A stretch of DNA of 40,894 bases from Patescibacteria group bacterium (GCA_028288925.1 JAQGHG010000019.1:136047-176940), one strand, 5' to 3'; positions 16,740 to 25,245 are shown, numbered from the stretch's first letter. Translations and numbers: made by a program. Notes: generated from the letters alone by a model not told the origin.

Positions 16740-18881
16740 CTAAACCTCGTTAATCACCGGCAAAATCATCGGGTTGCGCTTAGTCTTGGCATACAGCATA
16801 TCGCCCACCTCGTCGCGCAGCCGGAGCTTAAACTTCGCCCAGTCCGCCGGCTCCTTCACGTTGCGCTTCTCAAACACCTTGCGCACCTCGGCGCGCGCCT
16901 TGTTGATCAGCTCCTCGTTCTCTTTCATGTAAATGAAACCGCGCGAGATGATGTCCGGACTCGAGATCAGCTTGCCCGTCTTGCGGCTTACCGTAGCGAT
17001 AATCATAAACACACCATCGCCGCTCATAGCCAGCCGGTCGCGTAGCACGATACCTTCGACGTCACCTACTCCGGCACCGTCAATCATAATCATGCCGGCC
17101 GGGACGCGAGCGCCCTTCACGGCTTTGCTCGGCGTCAGCTCCAACACGTCGCCGTTATCCATCACAAAGACGTTCGCCGGCACGATCCCGCCGTGCTTCA
17201 CCGCCAGCTCAGCGTGCCGCACCAAGTGGTGAAACTCGCCGTGGATCGGCATGAAGTACTTCGGCCGTACCATCGCCAGCATGTCGATGATATCCTCACG
17301 CGCCGCGTGACCCGACACGTGCAAGATGCCGTGATCGTCGATATCGCGCGTAATGTGCTGGTACACCCGGGCGCCTTCGCGCATCAAGTTGTCGACCGAG
17401 CGCACGATCGCTACCTCGTTACCCGGGATCGGGCTAGCGCTAAACACCACCGTATCGCCGGGTTTAATCTTCACATTCTGGTGATCGCCCGTCGCCATCC
17501 GCGACAGTGCCGAGTTCTCTTCGCCCTGCGAGCCGGTACACAGGATTACCACTTGGCCGTCAGGCAGGTTAATGATCTCCTGCACGCGGATAATCATCCC
17601 GGCGGGCACCTTGAGGTAGCCCATCTTCACGGCAATTTCCACGTTGGCCAGCATCGAGCGGCCCACGAAGGCTAGCTTGCGGCCGGCCCGCTGCGCCGCA
17701 TCCACGATCAACTGCATACGGTTGATCTGGGTCGAGAAGCTCGAGATAATCACCCGGCCCTCAGCCCGGGTAAACAGCTTGTCGAAGTTTGGCGAGATTT
17801 CCTTCTCGCTAGGAGTACGGCCGGGGCGCTCACAGTTGGTCGAGTCGCTCATCAGGAGCATCACGCCCTCGTCGCCGATTGCGCGCAGCCGGTCCACGTC
17901 CATGCGCTTGCCGTCCACCGGATCGGGGTCCAGCCGCCAGTCGCCCGTGTGCACCACGGTGCCGGCGGGCGTGCGGATTACCACCGCCGTGGCGTCGGGA
18001 ATCGAGTGCGTCACCCGCACTAGCTCGATGTTAAACGCGCCAACCTGCACGCGCTCGTGGTTATCAGGGTTAATTACCCGGTACTGCGGCTGCGTCTGCA
18101 GTTTGTACTCAATCAGCTTGTGCTCGATTCGAGCCAGGGTAAAGCGCGCGCCATACAACGGAGCTGGGAACCGCGGCAAGATGAACGGCACGCCACCGAT
18201 GTGGTCCTCGTGACCATGCGTAATGATGTGACCACGCACCTTGTGCTTGTTCTTGAGCAGCCAGCTCGTGTCTGGAATAATGTAATCGATACCCGGCTGC
18301 TCGGCGGTCGGGAATTTAAAGCCCATATCCACTACGATAATATCGTTACCGAACTCAAAAGCCGTCATGTTCTTGCCGACTTCACCCAAGCCGCCCAGCG
18401 GGATTACCCGCAGCTTCGGCTCGCGCGACGTCTGATTGGCCGCCCCGCGGTCCTGGTTTTGAGCCGCCTGCTGCGCCGCCTTGCGGCTTTGCTGCGCGCC
18501 GGACAAACCGTTAAAGCTGCTCTTGTTTACGGGCATGGCGTCCAGTGCCGGCACCAAGTCGGTGTGGCTGGGCATCTGCTGCTGCATCCGGCGCCGTCCC
18601 CGGCTGGCCGCACCACCACCGCCACCACCGCCACTCCGCTGCTGTTGTTGTTGCTGCGGCTTGGGCTGGGCCATTCGCGGTCCCGGTACGCCCTGTGAGG
18701 CCGCGCGGTTGGGGTCATTCGTGCCCGCGCCAGGCTTACGGAAACGCGTGGTATCCCCGGCCGGCCGGCGCGGCGGCCGGTTGCCGCCCTGCTGGTTTTG
18801 ATTCTGATTTTGAGCCCGGTTGGGCTGGTCTCCGGCCGGATTTTGCGCAGCCTGATCGTTATTTGGTTTGGTAGGTTCCAA
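16740..18881 (-). CDS. rnj: Ribonuclease J
   Basis: RNase J is a metallo-beta-lactamase/beta-CASP nuclease with endo- and 5'-3' exonuclease activity on mRNA and rRNA. The catalytic core starts near residue 155 with LRVIPLGGLGEVGKNMTAFE; the zinc site is ITHGHEDHIGG, with VVHTGDWRLDP and MLLMSDSTNCERPG following and HVSGHA in the beta-CASP part. The first 150 residues are low-complexity Gln/Asn/Arg/Gly, unlike typical RNase J, and may bind RNA or partners. The start is TTG with AAAGGA eight bases upstream. Length 713 versus about 555 in Bacillus. Confidence 0.95.
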   Translation of the reverse strand: MEPTKPNNDQAAQNPAGDQPNRAQNQNQNQQGGNRPPRRPAGDTTRFRKPGAGTNDPNRAASQGVPGPRMAQPKPQQQQQQRSGGGGGGGAASRGRRRMQQQMPSHTDLVPALDAMPVNKSSFNGLSGAQQSRKAAQQAAQNQDRGAANQTSREPKLRVIPLGGLGEVGKNMTAFEFGNDIIVVDMGFKFPTAEQPGIDYIIPDTSWLLKNKHKVRGHIITHGHEDHIGGVPFILPRFPAPLYGARFTLARIEHKLIEYKLQTQPQYRVINPDNHERVQVGAFNIELVRVTHSIPDATAVVIRTPAGTVVHTGDWRLDPDPVDGKRMDVDRLRAIGDEGVMLLMSDSTNCERPGRTPSEKEISPNFDKLFTRAEGRVIISSFSTQINRMQLIVDAAQRAGRKLAFVGRSMLANVEIAVKMGYLKVPAGMIIRVQEIINLPDGQVVILCTGSQGEENSALSRMATGDHQNVKIKPGDTVVFSASPIPGNEVAIVRSVDNLMREGARVYQHITRDIDDHGILHVSGHAAREDIIDMLAMVRPKYFMPIHGEFHHLVRHAELAVKHGGIVPANVFVMDNGDVLELTPSKAVKGARVPAGMIMIDGAGVGDVEGIVLRDRLAMSGDGVFMIIATVSRKTGKLISSPDIISRGFIYMKENEELINKARAEVRKVFEKRNVKEPADWAKFKLRLRDEVGDMLYAKTKRNPMILPVINEV

Positions 18882-18997
18882 GTAAATGGTCCTTTCTTCT
18901 CGGCCACATTTAAGCAGCCATATATTTGATAATCAACAAAATAGTTGTAGAGCTTTAAGGCTCACATACCCGGCCACTACGGCCAAATATCTAAGTC

Positions 18998-19579
18998 CTA
19001 ATCAATTTTCTTCAGTATCGCCGGGATCAAACTAAAATCCTCCAGCAATGTATCGCGCATCCCCCCGTTATACAACGCCGCCGCCGGGTGGAACAATGGC
19101 AAGTATACCTGCCCGCCCTTCCGCACCGGCTTGCCGTGGGCTTGGCTAATCTTGAGTTCCGGCAGAAACACGCTCATCGAATGCCGGCCCAAAAACGCCA
19201 CCAGCTTCGGCCGGATCACCTCCACCTGCTGTTTCAGATATGGGATGAACTCGGCGATCTCCTCCGGCGTGGGGTCCCGGTTTTCCGGCGGCCGGTATTT
19301 CACGATATTGGTGATGTAAATATCCTTGCGCTCCAGGCCAATGCTCGCCAGCATCTCGTTCAGAAACTTCCCAGCGGCGCCCACGAATGGTTCACCCTTC
19401 AGGTCTTCGTTCTTGCCCGGCGCCTCGCCCACGAACACGATCTCCGCGTCCGGCGAGCCTACCCCAAACACCAGTTGAGTCGCCGTCGCCTTCAGATGGG
19501 GCGTTACCCCATTCGCCTCGATCGCTCGCGCGATCTCGGCCAAAGCCACGGACTTCCCGGTTGTTGATTGGTGTTCCAT
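18998..19579 (-). CDS. Uracil-DNA glycosylase, family 4-like, without Fe-S cysteines
   Basis: The protein removes uracil from DNA. It follows the family 4 plan: VFVGEAPGKNEDLKGEPFVGAAGKFL (uracil-binding motif A), ITNIVKYRPPENRDPTPEE, and PLFHPAAALY (motif B). Family 4 enzymes normally have four cysteines that hold a 4Fe-4S cluster; this protein has no cysteine at all, with Tyr in the usual KCRPP position. ATG at 19579 is preferred over the TTG at 19609 in the track; this gives 193 residues. It lies after pnp, whose mRNA may extend into it. Confidence 0.9.
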   Translation of the reverse strand: MEHQSTTGKSVALAEIARAIEANGVTPHLKATATQLVFGVGSPDAEIVFVGEAPGKNEDLKGEPFVGAAGKFLNEMLASIGLERKDIYITNIVKYRPPENRDPTPEEIAEFIPYLKQQVEVIRPKLVAFLGRHSMSVFLPELKISQAHGKPVRKGGQVYLPLFHPAAALYNGGMRDTLLEDFSLIPAILKKID

Positions 19580-19639
19580 ATGCCTTGCCGTGACCCTTCG
19601 GACGCTCAAAAAGATTCAAGCGCCCTCGTGTCAAAGCAA

Positions 19640-21757
19640 TTAGTCTTGGTTTGCTGCCTTCATGCTCAAGTTCAAGCGGCCCTGGCTGTCGATTTCCAGT
19701 AACTTCACCTTGACCGTCTGGCCCAATTCTACCACGTCGCTCACCTTCTCCACACGCTGATCGGCCATTTGGCTCACGTGCACCAGGCCGTCTTTGCCCG
19801 GCATAATGTTCACGAACGCGCCAAACTCCATCAGCTTCACCACGGTGCCGTTGTACACCTTGCCCACTTCCGGGTCCTCGGTAATGCCCTTGATAATGTC
19901 GATCGCGGCGTTAGCACTCTCGGCGTTCGTCGAGGCGATCATCACCAGACCGGAGTCCTCGATGTCGATCTCCACGCCCGTCTCGGCAATGATCTTGTTG
20001 ATCATCTCGCCGCCCTTGCCGATCACCGACTTAATCTTATCGGGGTTGATCATCAGCTTGTAAATACGCGGCGCGTAGGGGCTCATCTCTTCACGCGGCT
20101 CCGGCAGTACTTCGAGCATCTTGGCCAGAATGTACGCCCGGCCTTCTTTGGCCTGCTCCAGGGCATCGCGCATAATCTTGGGCGTAATACCCTTGACCTT
20201 GATGTCCATCTGCAGCGCTGTGATGCCATCGGTGGTACCAGCTACCTTGAAGTCCATGTCGCCGGCGAAGTCCTCGGCGCCCTGGATGTCGCTCAAAATC
20301 ACGTACTTGCCGGCTTTGGCGTGGTCGATCACCAAGCCCATCGCGATACCTGATACGGGCTTGCGGATCGGCACACCGGCGTCCATCAGGCTCAAAGTCG
20401 AGCCACACACGCTGGCCATCGAGCTCGAACCGTTCTGGCTTATCACCTCGCTCACCAAACGCAGTGTATACGGGAAGTCTTCCACGGCCGGGATCACGGG
20501 CAGCAAGGCCCGCTCGGCCAAGGCCCCATGGCCGATCTCGCGGCGGCCCGGTGTCCGCATCGGCTTCACCTCGCCGCTTGAGTAGCCCGGAGCGTTGTAG
20601 TGGTGCATGTAGCGCTTGGTGGTGTCCTCTTCCATGGTGTCGATCAGTTGAGCGTAGCTCGTACTCGCCAACGTCGTCACGTTTAGTACCTGCGTGGTAC
20701 CGCGCGTAAACAATACCGAACCGTGCGCCCGTGGCAGCAGACCCACCTGGGCGCTAATCGGCCGCACTTCGGTAGTCTTACGCCCATCCGGCCGTTCGCC
20801 GTCTTCTAGGATCGCCCGGCGCAGGTCCTGGTCGATCACCTTCTTAAACGCCACTTCAATCGTTGCGTGCTCGTGCTCATCCTCGAACATCGCTACCGTT
20901 TCTTTTTCCAGGTTGCGCAGAGCATCATGCCGTACGTAGTGGTCCTGGTGGCGAATCGCCGGTCCCAGCTTGTCCTTAAGGAAGTCATCAATCGCGCTCA
21001 CCAGCTGCTCGTTGGGCTTAATGAGCTCATATTCCTTCTCTTTCACACCCAGCGCCTTCACCATCTCGAGCTGCAAATCGATCAGCGGCTGAATGCTCTT
21101 GTGCGCCAGCTCGATCGCTTCGATCATGATCTCCTCGCTCACTTCCATAGCGCCAGCTTCTACCATCATGATGGCATCCTTGGTGCCGGCCACGGTCAGG
21201 TCGAGCAGCGACGTCTGCATCTGCTCTTCGCTCGGGAAAGCCACCAGCTCATCGTCGATCAAACCAACCCGCACACCAGCCACAGGGCCCTCAAAAGGAC
21301 CGCCGCTCAAGCTCAATGCTGCCGAGATGGCCGTCATCGCGAGAATGTTCGGAGCATATTCCAGATCCGCGCTCACCACCATCGCGACCGCCTGCACATC
21401 GTGCCGGTAGCCCTTGGGGAACAACGGCCGGATCGGCCGGTCGATCAACCGCGCACTCAGCGTGGCCCGCTCACTCGCCCGGCCCTCGCGCTTAATGAAC
21501 CGCGAACCGCTAATCTTGCCGGTGGCGTAGAACCGCTCTTCATAATCAATCAGCAACGGGAAGAAATCCACGCCGTCGCGCGGCTGGTTCGACACTACGG
21601 CCGTACCCATTATCACGGTGTCGCCATAGGTTACCGTCACGGCTCCATCGGCCAAAAAGCCGAGCTTACCGGTCTCAATCGTGAACTCGCGCCCACAGAA
21701 CTCAGTCTTAAACTGCTGAGTCTTACCCCCGAAAGGGTGAATAATGTCTTGTTTCAT
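19640..21757 (-). CDS. pnp: Polyribonucleotide nucleotidyltransferase (PNPase)
   Basis: PNPase degrades RNA 3'-5' with phosphate. Two RNase PH domains are present (first about 10-140; second from about 315, with GRREIGHGALAERALLPVIP), joined by a helical domain. DIQGAEDFAGDMDFKVAGT and ALQMDIKVKGI hold the metal-binding Asp residues. KH (INPDKIKSVIGKGGEMINKI) and S1 (GKVYNGTVVKLMEFGAFVNIMPGKDGLVHVSQM) domains end the protein. AAGGA lies four bases before ATG. The promoter lies about 145 bases upstream, so the mRNA has a long leader, as expected for a gene often autoregulated at that level. Confidence 0.98.
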   Translation of the reverse strand: MKQDIIHPFGGKTQQFKTEFCGREFTIETGKLGFLADGAVTVTYGDTVIMGTAVVSNQPRDGVDFFPLLIDYEERFYATGKISGSRFIKREGRASERATLSARLIDRPIRPLFPKGYRHDVQAVAMVVSADLEYAPNILAMTAISAALSLSGGPFEGPVAGVRVGLIDDELVAFPSEEQMQTSLLDLTVAGTKDAIMMVEAGAMEVSEEIMIEAIELAHKSIQPLIDLQLEMVKALGVKEKEYELIKPNEQLVSAIDDFLKDKLGPAIRHQDHYVRHDALRNLEKETVAMFEDEHEHATIEVAFKKVIDQDLRRAILEDGERPDGRKTTEVRPISAQVGLLPRAHGSVLFTRGTTQVLNVTTLASTSYAQLIDTMEEDTTKRYMHHYNAPGYSSGEVKPMRTPGRREIGHGALAERALLPVIPAVEDFPYTLRLVSEVISQNGSSSMASVCGSTLSLMDAGVPIRKPVSGIAMGLVIDHAKAGKYVILSDIQGAEDFAGDMDFKVAGTTDGITALQMDIKVKGITPKIMRDALEQAKEGRAYILAKMLEVLPEPREEMSPYAPRIYKLMINPDKIKSVIGKGGEMINKIIAETGVEIDIEDSGLVMIASTNAESANAAIDIIKGITEDPEVGKVYNGTVVKLMEFGAFVNIMPGKDGLVHVSQMADQRVEKVSDVVELGQTVKVKLLEIDSQGRLNLSMKAANQD

Positions 21758-21899
21758 ACAATCCTTCTCGAATGTGGCTCATATACGTGCCAGGGACAAG
21801 GGATCAAAGATATACATCAATGTTTCATCCCAAAGCTCTAACACATATTCACGTACCATCGCCACTTCGGTTATTTAAACCTGGATGTGTCTAGCGCAG

Positions 21900-21928
21900 A
21901 TTATACCACGCCCGGACCTTAAGCCCAA
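21900..21928 (-). promoter_or_regulatory. pnp promoter
   Basis: TTGGGC and perfect TATAAT are 17 bases apart. The leader to the pnp start is about 135 bases. Confidence 0.7.
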
Positions 21929-21964
21929 ACCCGAAGAACGGCCATATCTTCGCGGCCACAAGCC

Positions 21965-21986
21965 AAAAGAGCGGCCTTTAGGCCAC
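21965..21986 (-). terminator. Terminator after rpsO
   Basis: On the minus strand GTGGCC-TAAA-GGCCGC forms a six-pair hairpin (one G-U) followed by TCTTTT. It lies between rpsO and the pnp promoter. Confidence 0.6.
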
Positions 21987-22012
21987 CCTACGGCTCATAA
22001 TTACGGCAACAA

Positions 22013-22279
22013 CTAGCGGCGGAGTTCGAGCTTCTTCAGTACTTCCTGGTAGCGCGAAGGGTTGCGCTTGTTCAGGTAGTCCAGCAACGAGCGGCGCTTA
22101 CCAACCATCTTCAAAAGACCGCGGCGAGAATGCTCGTCCTTCTTGTGGAGCTGTAAGTGCTTCGTCAGCTCTTTGATCTGCTCGGTAAAGATCCCAATCT
22201 GAACCTCCGGCGAGCCGGTATCAGTCTTGTGGGTCTGTAGCCCAGTAATAACCTTGGTTTTGTTCTCAGGCTTTAACAT
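22013..22279 (-). CDS. rpsO: 30S ribosomal protein S15
   Basis: An 88-residue S15 that binds the central domain of 16S r[51 protein letters not shown] is canonical. The true start is ATG 22279 ([11 protein letters not shown]), not the track start at 22333, which would lie in the promoter. A promoter ends about ten bases before the ATG. rpsO is followed by its own terminator and then pnp, the usual order. Confidence 0.97.
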   Translation of the reverse strand: MLKPENKTKVITGLQTHKTDTGSPEVQIGIFTEQIKELTKHLQLHKKDEHSRRGLLKMVGKRRSLLDYLNKRNPSRYQEVLKKLELRR

Positions 22280-22289
22280 AACGTTAAGT

Positions 22290-22318
22290 ATACTAGCACT
22301 TTTCCCTATCTGGGTCAA
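22290..22318 (-). promoter_or_regulatory. rpsO promoter
   Basis: TTGACC and TAGTAT are 17 bases apart. TATACT overlaps this -10 and ends seven bases before ATG, so the leader is very short or absent. Confidence 0.65.
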
Positions 22319-22566
22319 TCCCTCGGCCGACACGTTGTAACGTAACCAGCCAGCAGTACCCTAGAATCGCGACGTACACAGTAGTGCCGAAGGCTATCGC
22401 GAGGATGTGAATGGCTGGTGAACAATGAAGTGGCAGTAGGCCACACGTAAGACACAGAGTCCCATACCTACTCCAGCTCCGAGCACCCTTGTCCACAGAT
22501 CCTGGCTGATAACCACCCCCCCAGCGCAAAAAACAGCCCAAGGACAACCAGGCTGAACTCGAACAT
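22293..22566 (-). pseudogene. Broken small membrane-protein ORF (frameshift at a G7 run)
   Basis: ATG at 22566 is preceded by GGGAG at five bases and reads MFEFSLVVLGLFFALGG, a membrane helix. The frame hits a stop at 22468 after 32 codons. A run of seven G (as C7 on the + strand) lies in the helix; removing one base joins the frame to one that ends at 22293 and contains a second helix ([21 protein letters not shown]). The joined product would be about 91 residues. Either the gene is broken, slips on the run, or the base call is wrong. It lies in the same transcript direction as the DUF5999 gene. Confidence 0.4.
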
Positions 22567-22673
22567 GGTATCTCCCTTCCGGAGCAAAACATGCATATGT
22601 CAAACCTCCCAGACGCGATTCGTCGGGAAAACACTACAAAAGACAATCAGGCCATTGTCAATAGTACTGTAAT

Positions 22674-22767
22674 GGGATCGCCCTAAGACATCGATTCAAT
22701 AGTTCGATAACTTGGGGCGATCCCGCCGACCGGCGCGCAATGAAGCACGCGTCGGTCGGCGGTTGGG
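22674..22767. repeat. Two strong hairpins after the DUF5999 gene
   Basis: GGGATCGCCC and GGGCGATCCC (22674-22683, 22715-22724) form a 10-bp stem over a 31-base loop that itself holds ATCGA/TCGAT. A second stem of 15 pairs (22723-22737 with 22748-22762) follows. It ends in GGTTGGG, a word shared with the elements at 35.2 and 36.3 kb. Confidence 0.6.
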
Positions 22768-22784
22768 ACCGGATGGCAGCCAGA

Positions 22785-22988
22785 TTAGGCCGCCGACGGA
22801 ACCAGTTGGTCCGTGGGCCGGTGGGGAGCGATGACTCTGCCGTCGGGCAGAATCTCCCCGGTGTCGTCGAAGCGGACGACGCCATTGCACAAAAGGCCCC
22901 ATCCCTGCTCGGGGTGGTAGGCAATCGTGCGAGCCGCATGGCGGCTGGGAGTGTCGGAGGACGGGCAGGGGGGCTGGTGCGGGCACAT
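22785..22988 (-). CDS. DUF5999-type small protein, actinobacterial-like
   Basis: A 67-residue protein starting MCPHQPPCPSSDTPSRHAAR and continuing AYHPEQGWGLLCNGVV, DDTGEILPDGRVIAPHRP. This closely follows a small protein family that I know from Streptomyces and relatives (DUF5999: MCQHQPPCP...HHPEQGWSLLCNG...DTGELLPDG...APHRP). The function is unknown; the N-terminal CxHxxxC could bind a metal. AGGAG lies five bases before the ATG. The promoter at 23224-23252 is strong and leaves a leader of about 230 bases. Presence in a CPR-like genome suggests transfer from an actinobacterium. Confidence 0.75.
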   Translation of the reverse strand: MCPHQPPCPSSDTPSRHAARTIAYHPEQGWGLLCNGVVRFDDTGEILPDGRVIAPHRPTDQLVPSAA

Positions 22989-23223
22989 TCGGTCTCCTAG
23001 GGAGAAGTGCGGAAAAAATCCGCAGAGCGGGACTTGCCTTACACGTACACCGGAATACAGGCAGCTCATGAGCCGCGTGTAATGCGATCCGGTCAAAACT
23101 TTAAAAAAGGTGCTGGGCGGCCGTCGGAACGACGGGTGAAAAGCTACAACTCGAGGGAGCGGTCGGTCGTCTAATGACTGGCTTCATGTATCCATGAGGG
23201 CAATCATCAAATGATCTACGGTA
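22989..23223 (-). promoter_or_regulatory. Long leader of DUF5999 transcript
   Basis: About 235 bases without an ORF that I would support. It contains TGCGGA/TCCGCA (23008-23024) with a five-base loop just before the ribosome site and a CCGTC/GACGG hairpin further upstream. Nothing else recognisable. Confidence 0.35.
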
Positions 23224-23252
23224 ACTATACTACAAACAACAAAGAAAGTCAA
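23224..23252 (-). promoter_or_regulatory. Promoter of the DUF5999 island
   Basis: TTGACT and TATAGT are 17 bases apart on the minus strand, a near-consensus sigma-A promoter. Confidence 0.75.
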
Positions 23253-23318
23253 TAAGTCTTGGTTATTATTGATAAACTTCTACGCATAACTATACGCTTC
23301 TTTTGTAGAATATGTGCG

Positions 23319-23984
23319 CTAAATTTCGCGCAAATGCAGACTCACCGCGGCGGCGTCCGCCTCATCGAGCACCAAAGCCTCATCAAGGCTAAACTCCCCT
23401 ACCTCGGTCCGCACCAGGCCGCTCAAATACGCGCCGGTACCCAACGCACCGCCCAGGTCCTCGGCTAGCGTCCGAATATATGTACCGCTCGACACTTTGG
23501 CTTCTAACTCAATCAAAGGATATTCATAGCGCAACAGCTGATTCTCATACACCGTCACCTGGCGCGAAGGCATCTCCACGCTGCGGCCGGCCCGGGCATG
23601 CTTATACGCTTCTTGACCGCCGATCTTGATAGCCGAGTATATGGGCGGCGTCTGAGTAATCTCACCCGTCAGCCGGGCCAGCGCCGCCGCTACCTCATCA
23701 CGAGCCGGCACGCGGTCGCTCACGGCCGTCTTCTCGCCCTCGCCGTCGCCGGTGGAGCTATTAGCACCCAGCGTCACCTCCGCCACATAGCGCTTATCCA
23801 GCTTGGTGTACACCTGCGCCTGCTTGCACGCGGTGCCAAACATCATCAGCATGAGGCCACTTGCCAAAGGATCCAATGTCCCAGCATGGCCAATCTTGCG
23901 CACGCCGGTAGTCCGCCGGAGCCGGCGGATCACATCAAACGACGTCATGCCGATCGGTTTGTTGATTAAAAGCAGACCGTTCAC
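23319..23984 (-). CDS. truB: tRNA pseudouridine(55) synthase TruB
   Basis: TruB makes pseudouridine 55 in the T-loop of tRNAs. GLLLINKPIGMTSFDVIRRLRR opens the protein; GHAGTLDPLASGLMLMMFG holds the catalytic Asp; TPPIYSAIKIGGQEAYKHAR and SSGTYIRTLAEDLG are family motifs. With 221 residues it lacks the C-terminal PUA-like part of longer TruB. The start is GTG, eight bases after the stop of the DHH-family gene, in the common nrnA-truB order. Confidence 0.96.
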   Translation of the reverse strand: MNGLLLINKPIGMTSFDVIRRLRRTTGVRKIGHAGTLDPLASGLMLMMFGTACKQAQVYTKLDKRYVAEVTLGANSSTGDGEGEKTAVSDRVPARDEVAAALARLTGEITQTPPIYSAIKIGGQEAYKHARAGRSVEMPSRQVTVYENQLLRYEYPLIELEAKVSSGTYIRTLAEDLGGALGTGAYLSGLVRTEVGEFSLDEALVLDEADAAAVSLHLREI

Positions 23985-23992
23985 GCTAGGGT

Positions 23993-25207
23993 CTAGGCCG
24001 GACGGATTTCGCCCGCCTCCGAAGAACCCTGCTCTTCGCGGATTCGCTGTTGCTGGCCCAAAATCTCGGCCGCGGCCGCGAAGTCAGCCAATGGGGGTAT
24101 CTGGCCAGGTACCGCCGGAGCCGTTTCGGCAACTGGCGCTACAGCCGCAGACACAGGCGCCACGGGCATAGAAGGAGCCGCTACCGGCTGGCTAGGCACC
24201 GGCGTCTCAGCCACTTCGCTCAGCTCGATATGAGCCGGCTGGATAATCGGCATCTCCGGCTCACGGGCCGGCTGGGACTCACGGACCGGCTCAGACTGCT
24301 GAACCGGCTGAGGCTGCGGTACAGGTACATGAGCCGCCGGCCGCGGCTGAGCCTCCCGCCGGTCCTCACGCTGCTTAGGCGCCGGCGTACGCTCGCCGCC
24401 ACGGTCATTCCGGTCGTTACGCTCAGGACGGTCATTGCCACGCTCGCCACCACCACGGTACAGCGCCTTTACCACGGCCTGCTGCTTAGCCCCGGCAGCC
24501 ATCATTTGCGCCGCCACTGTCAGGCTCTTCGAGGTCGTATGCGATGCCGTAAACCGGTCAGTCGATCCCACGATGCCCATCAGCAGTGCCGTCGCGATAT
24601 CCGCGTCGATAATGCCGCCCTGCAAGCTCTCGGCCAAAGCTACCATCATCTCGCACAAGCTCGAGGCGTTTGAATCAATCAAGTTCACCGCGCCGTAATT
24701 TTCATTCGACCGGTGAAAGTCCAAGTTCAATACCGGAATCGTGTCAAACATCGCGGAGTTCTGCTCATAAATCCGGTCAATCCGGACGCGCGTCGGCACC
24801 CCCAGCACAATCGCCAAGTCGTACTCAAACTGCGCCTCGCCGTAATCAAACGTCACGTCGCTCGGCGCGAACCCACCCTTATAGGGCGTGATGAAAATCT
24901 GCAGCTTGCCATCTTTCACTTCGTAGCGAAGCTTATCGACTTCGGCCTTGGTCACATCCAACTTCAATACGAAATCACGCATGCCGCCTAAGCTCTTGGA
25001 CACCTGAGCGGTATCCAGCAGCTGCACCGACGGAGGCAGGCTATCGCTAATCACCGCGGTGACCTTCTTGCCAAACTTGCGCAAGATCATCGACAAGCCA
25101 ATCACGGCCGATATCTGATCAATCGACGGCCGCTGAGCGGTCGTAATCAAAATCGTCTCGGCCTGGCGGATAGCCTCGGAGGTTTGTTGCTTGGGGGTCA
25201 GGTCCAT
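23993..25207 (-). CDS. NrnA-like DHH-family protein with degenerate metal motifs
   Basis: The fold follows NrnA oligoribonuclease/pAp phosphatase, but its metal ligands are altered: DxD region reads SIDQISAV, the middle Asp is replaced (DLAIVLGV), DHH reads DFH, and the GDT motif reads GSTDRF. The DHHA1 half (SLTVAAQMMAAGAKQQAVVKALYRG) is present. Residues from about 255 are a disordered Arg/Asp- then Pro-rich tail. It is unlikely to use the normal two-metal mechanism and may bind RNA or nucleotides. ATG 25207 is chosen because the track start lies inside the -10 box. Co-transcribed with truB. Length 404. Confidence 0.8.
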   Translation of the reverse strand: MDLTPKQQTSEAIRQAETILITTAQRPSIDQISAVIGLSMILRKFGKKVTAVISDSLPPSVQLLDTAQVSKSLGGMRDFVLKLDVTKAEVDKLRYEVKDGKLQIFITPYKGGFAPSDVTFDYGEAQFEYDLAIVLGVPTRVRIDRIYEQNSAMFDTIPVLNLDFHRSNENYGAVNLIDSNASSLCEMMVALAESLQGGIIDADIATALLMGIVGSTDRFTASHTTSKSLTVAAQMMAAGAKQQAVVKALYRGGGERGNDRPERNDRNDRGGERTPAPKQREDRREAQPRPAAHVPVPQPQPVQQSEPVRESQPAREPEMPIIQPAHIELSEVAETPVPSQPVAAPSMPVAPVSAAVAPVAETAPAVPGQIPPLADFAAAAEILGQQQRIREEQGSSEAGEIRPA

Positions 25208-25216
25208 AATGCCTAC

Positions 25217-25245
25217 AATATACCTCATTTAAGGCTATTTGTCAA
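25217..25245 (-). promoter_or_regulatory. Promoter of NrnA-like/truB operon
   Basis: Perfect TTGACA and TATATT 17 bases apart; the -10 ends nine bases before ATG 25207. Confidence 0.8.

Noticed and set aside
18601-18670. Possible repeat array or CRISPR-like run in the RNase J N-terminus
   Set aside because: The repeats are codon runs for Gln and Gly in a coding frame; there are no spacers.
18481-18874. + strand ORFs opposite the RNase J N-terminus
   Set aside because: Low-complexity shadows of the Gln/Gly-rich RNase J extension.
22394-22465. Separate 23-aa ORF with a GGAG site overlapping the end of the first membrane frame
   Set aside because: The peptide has no recognisable pattern and the reading is better explained by a frameshift in one membrane-protein gene.
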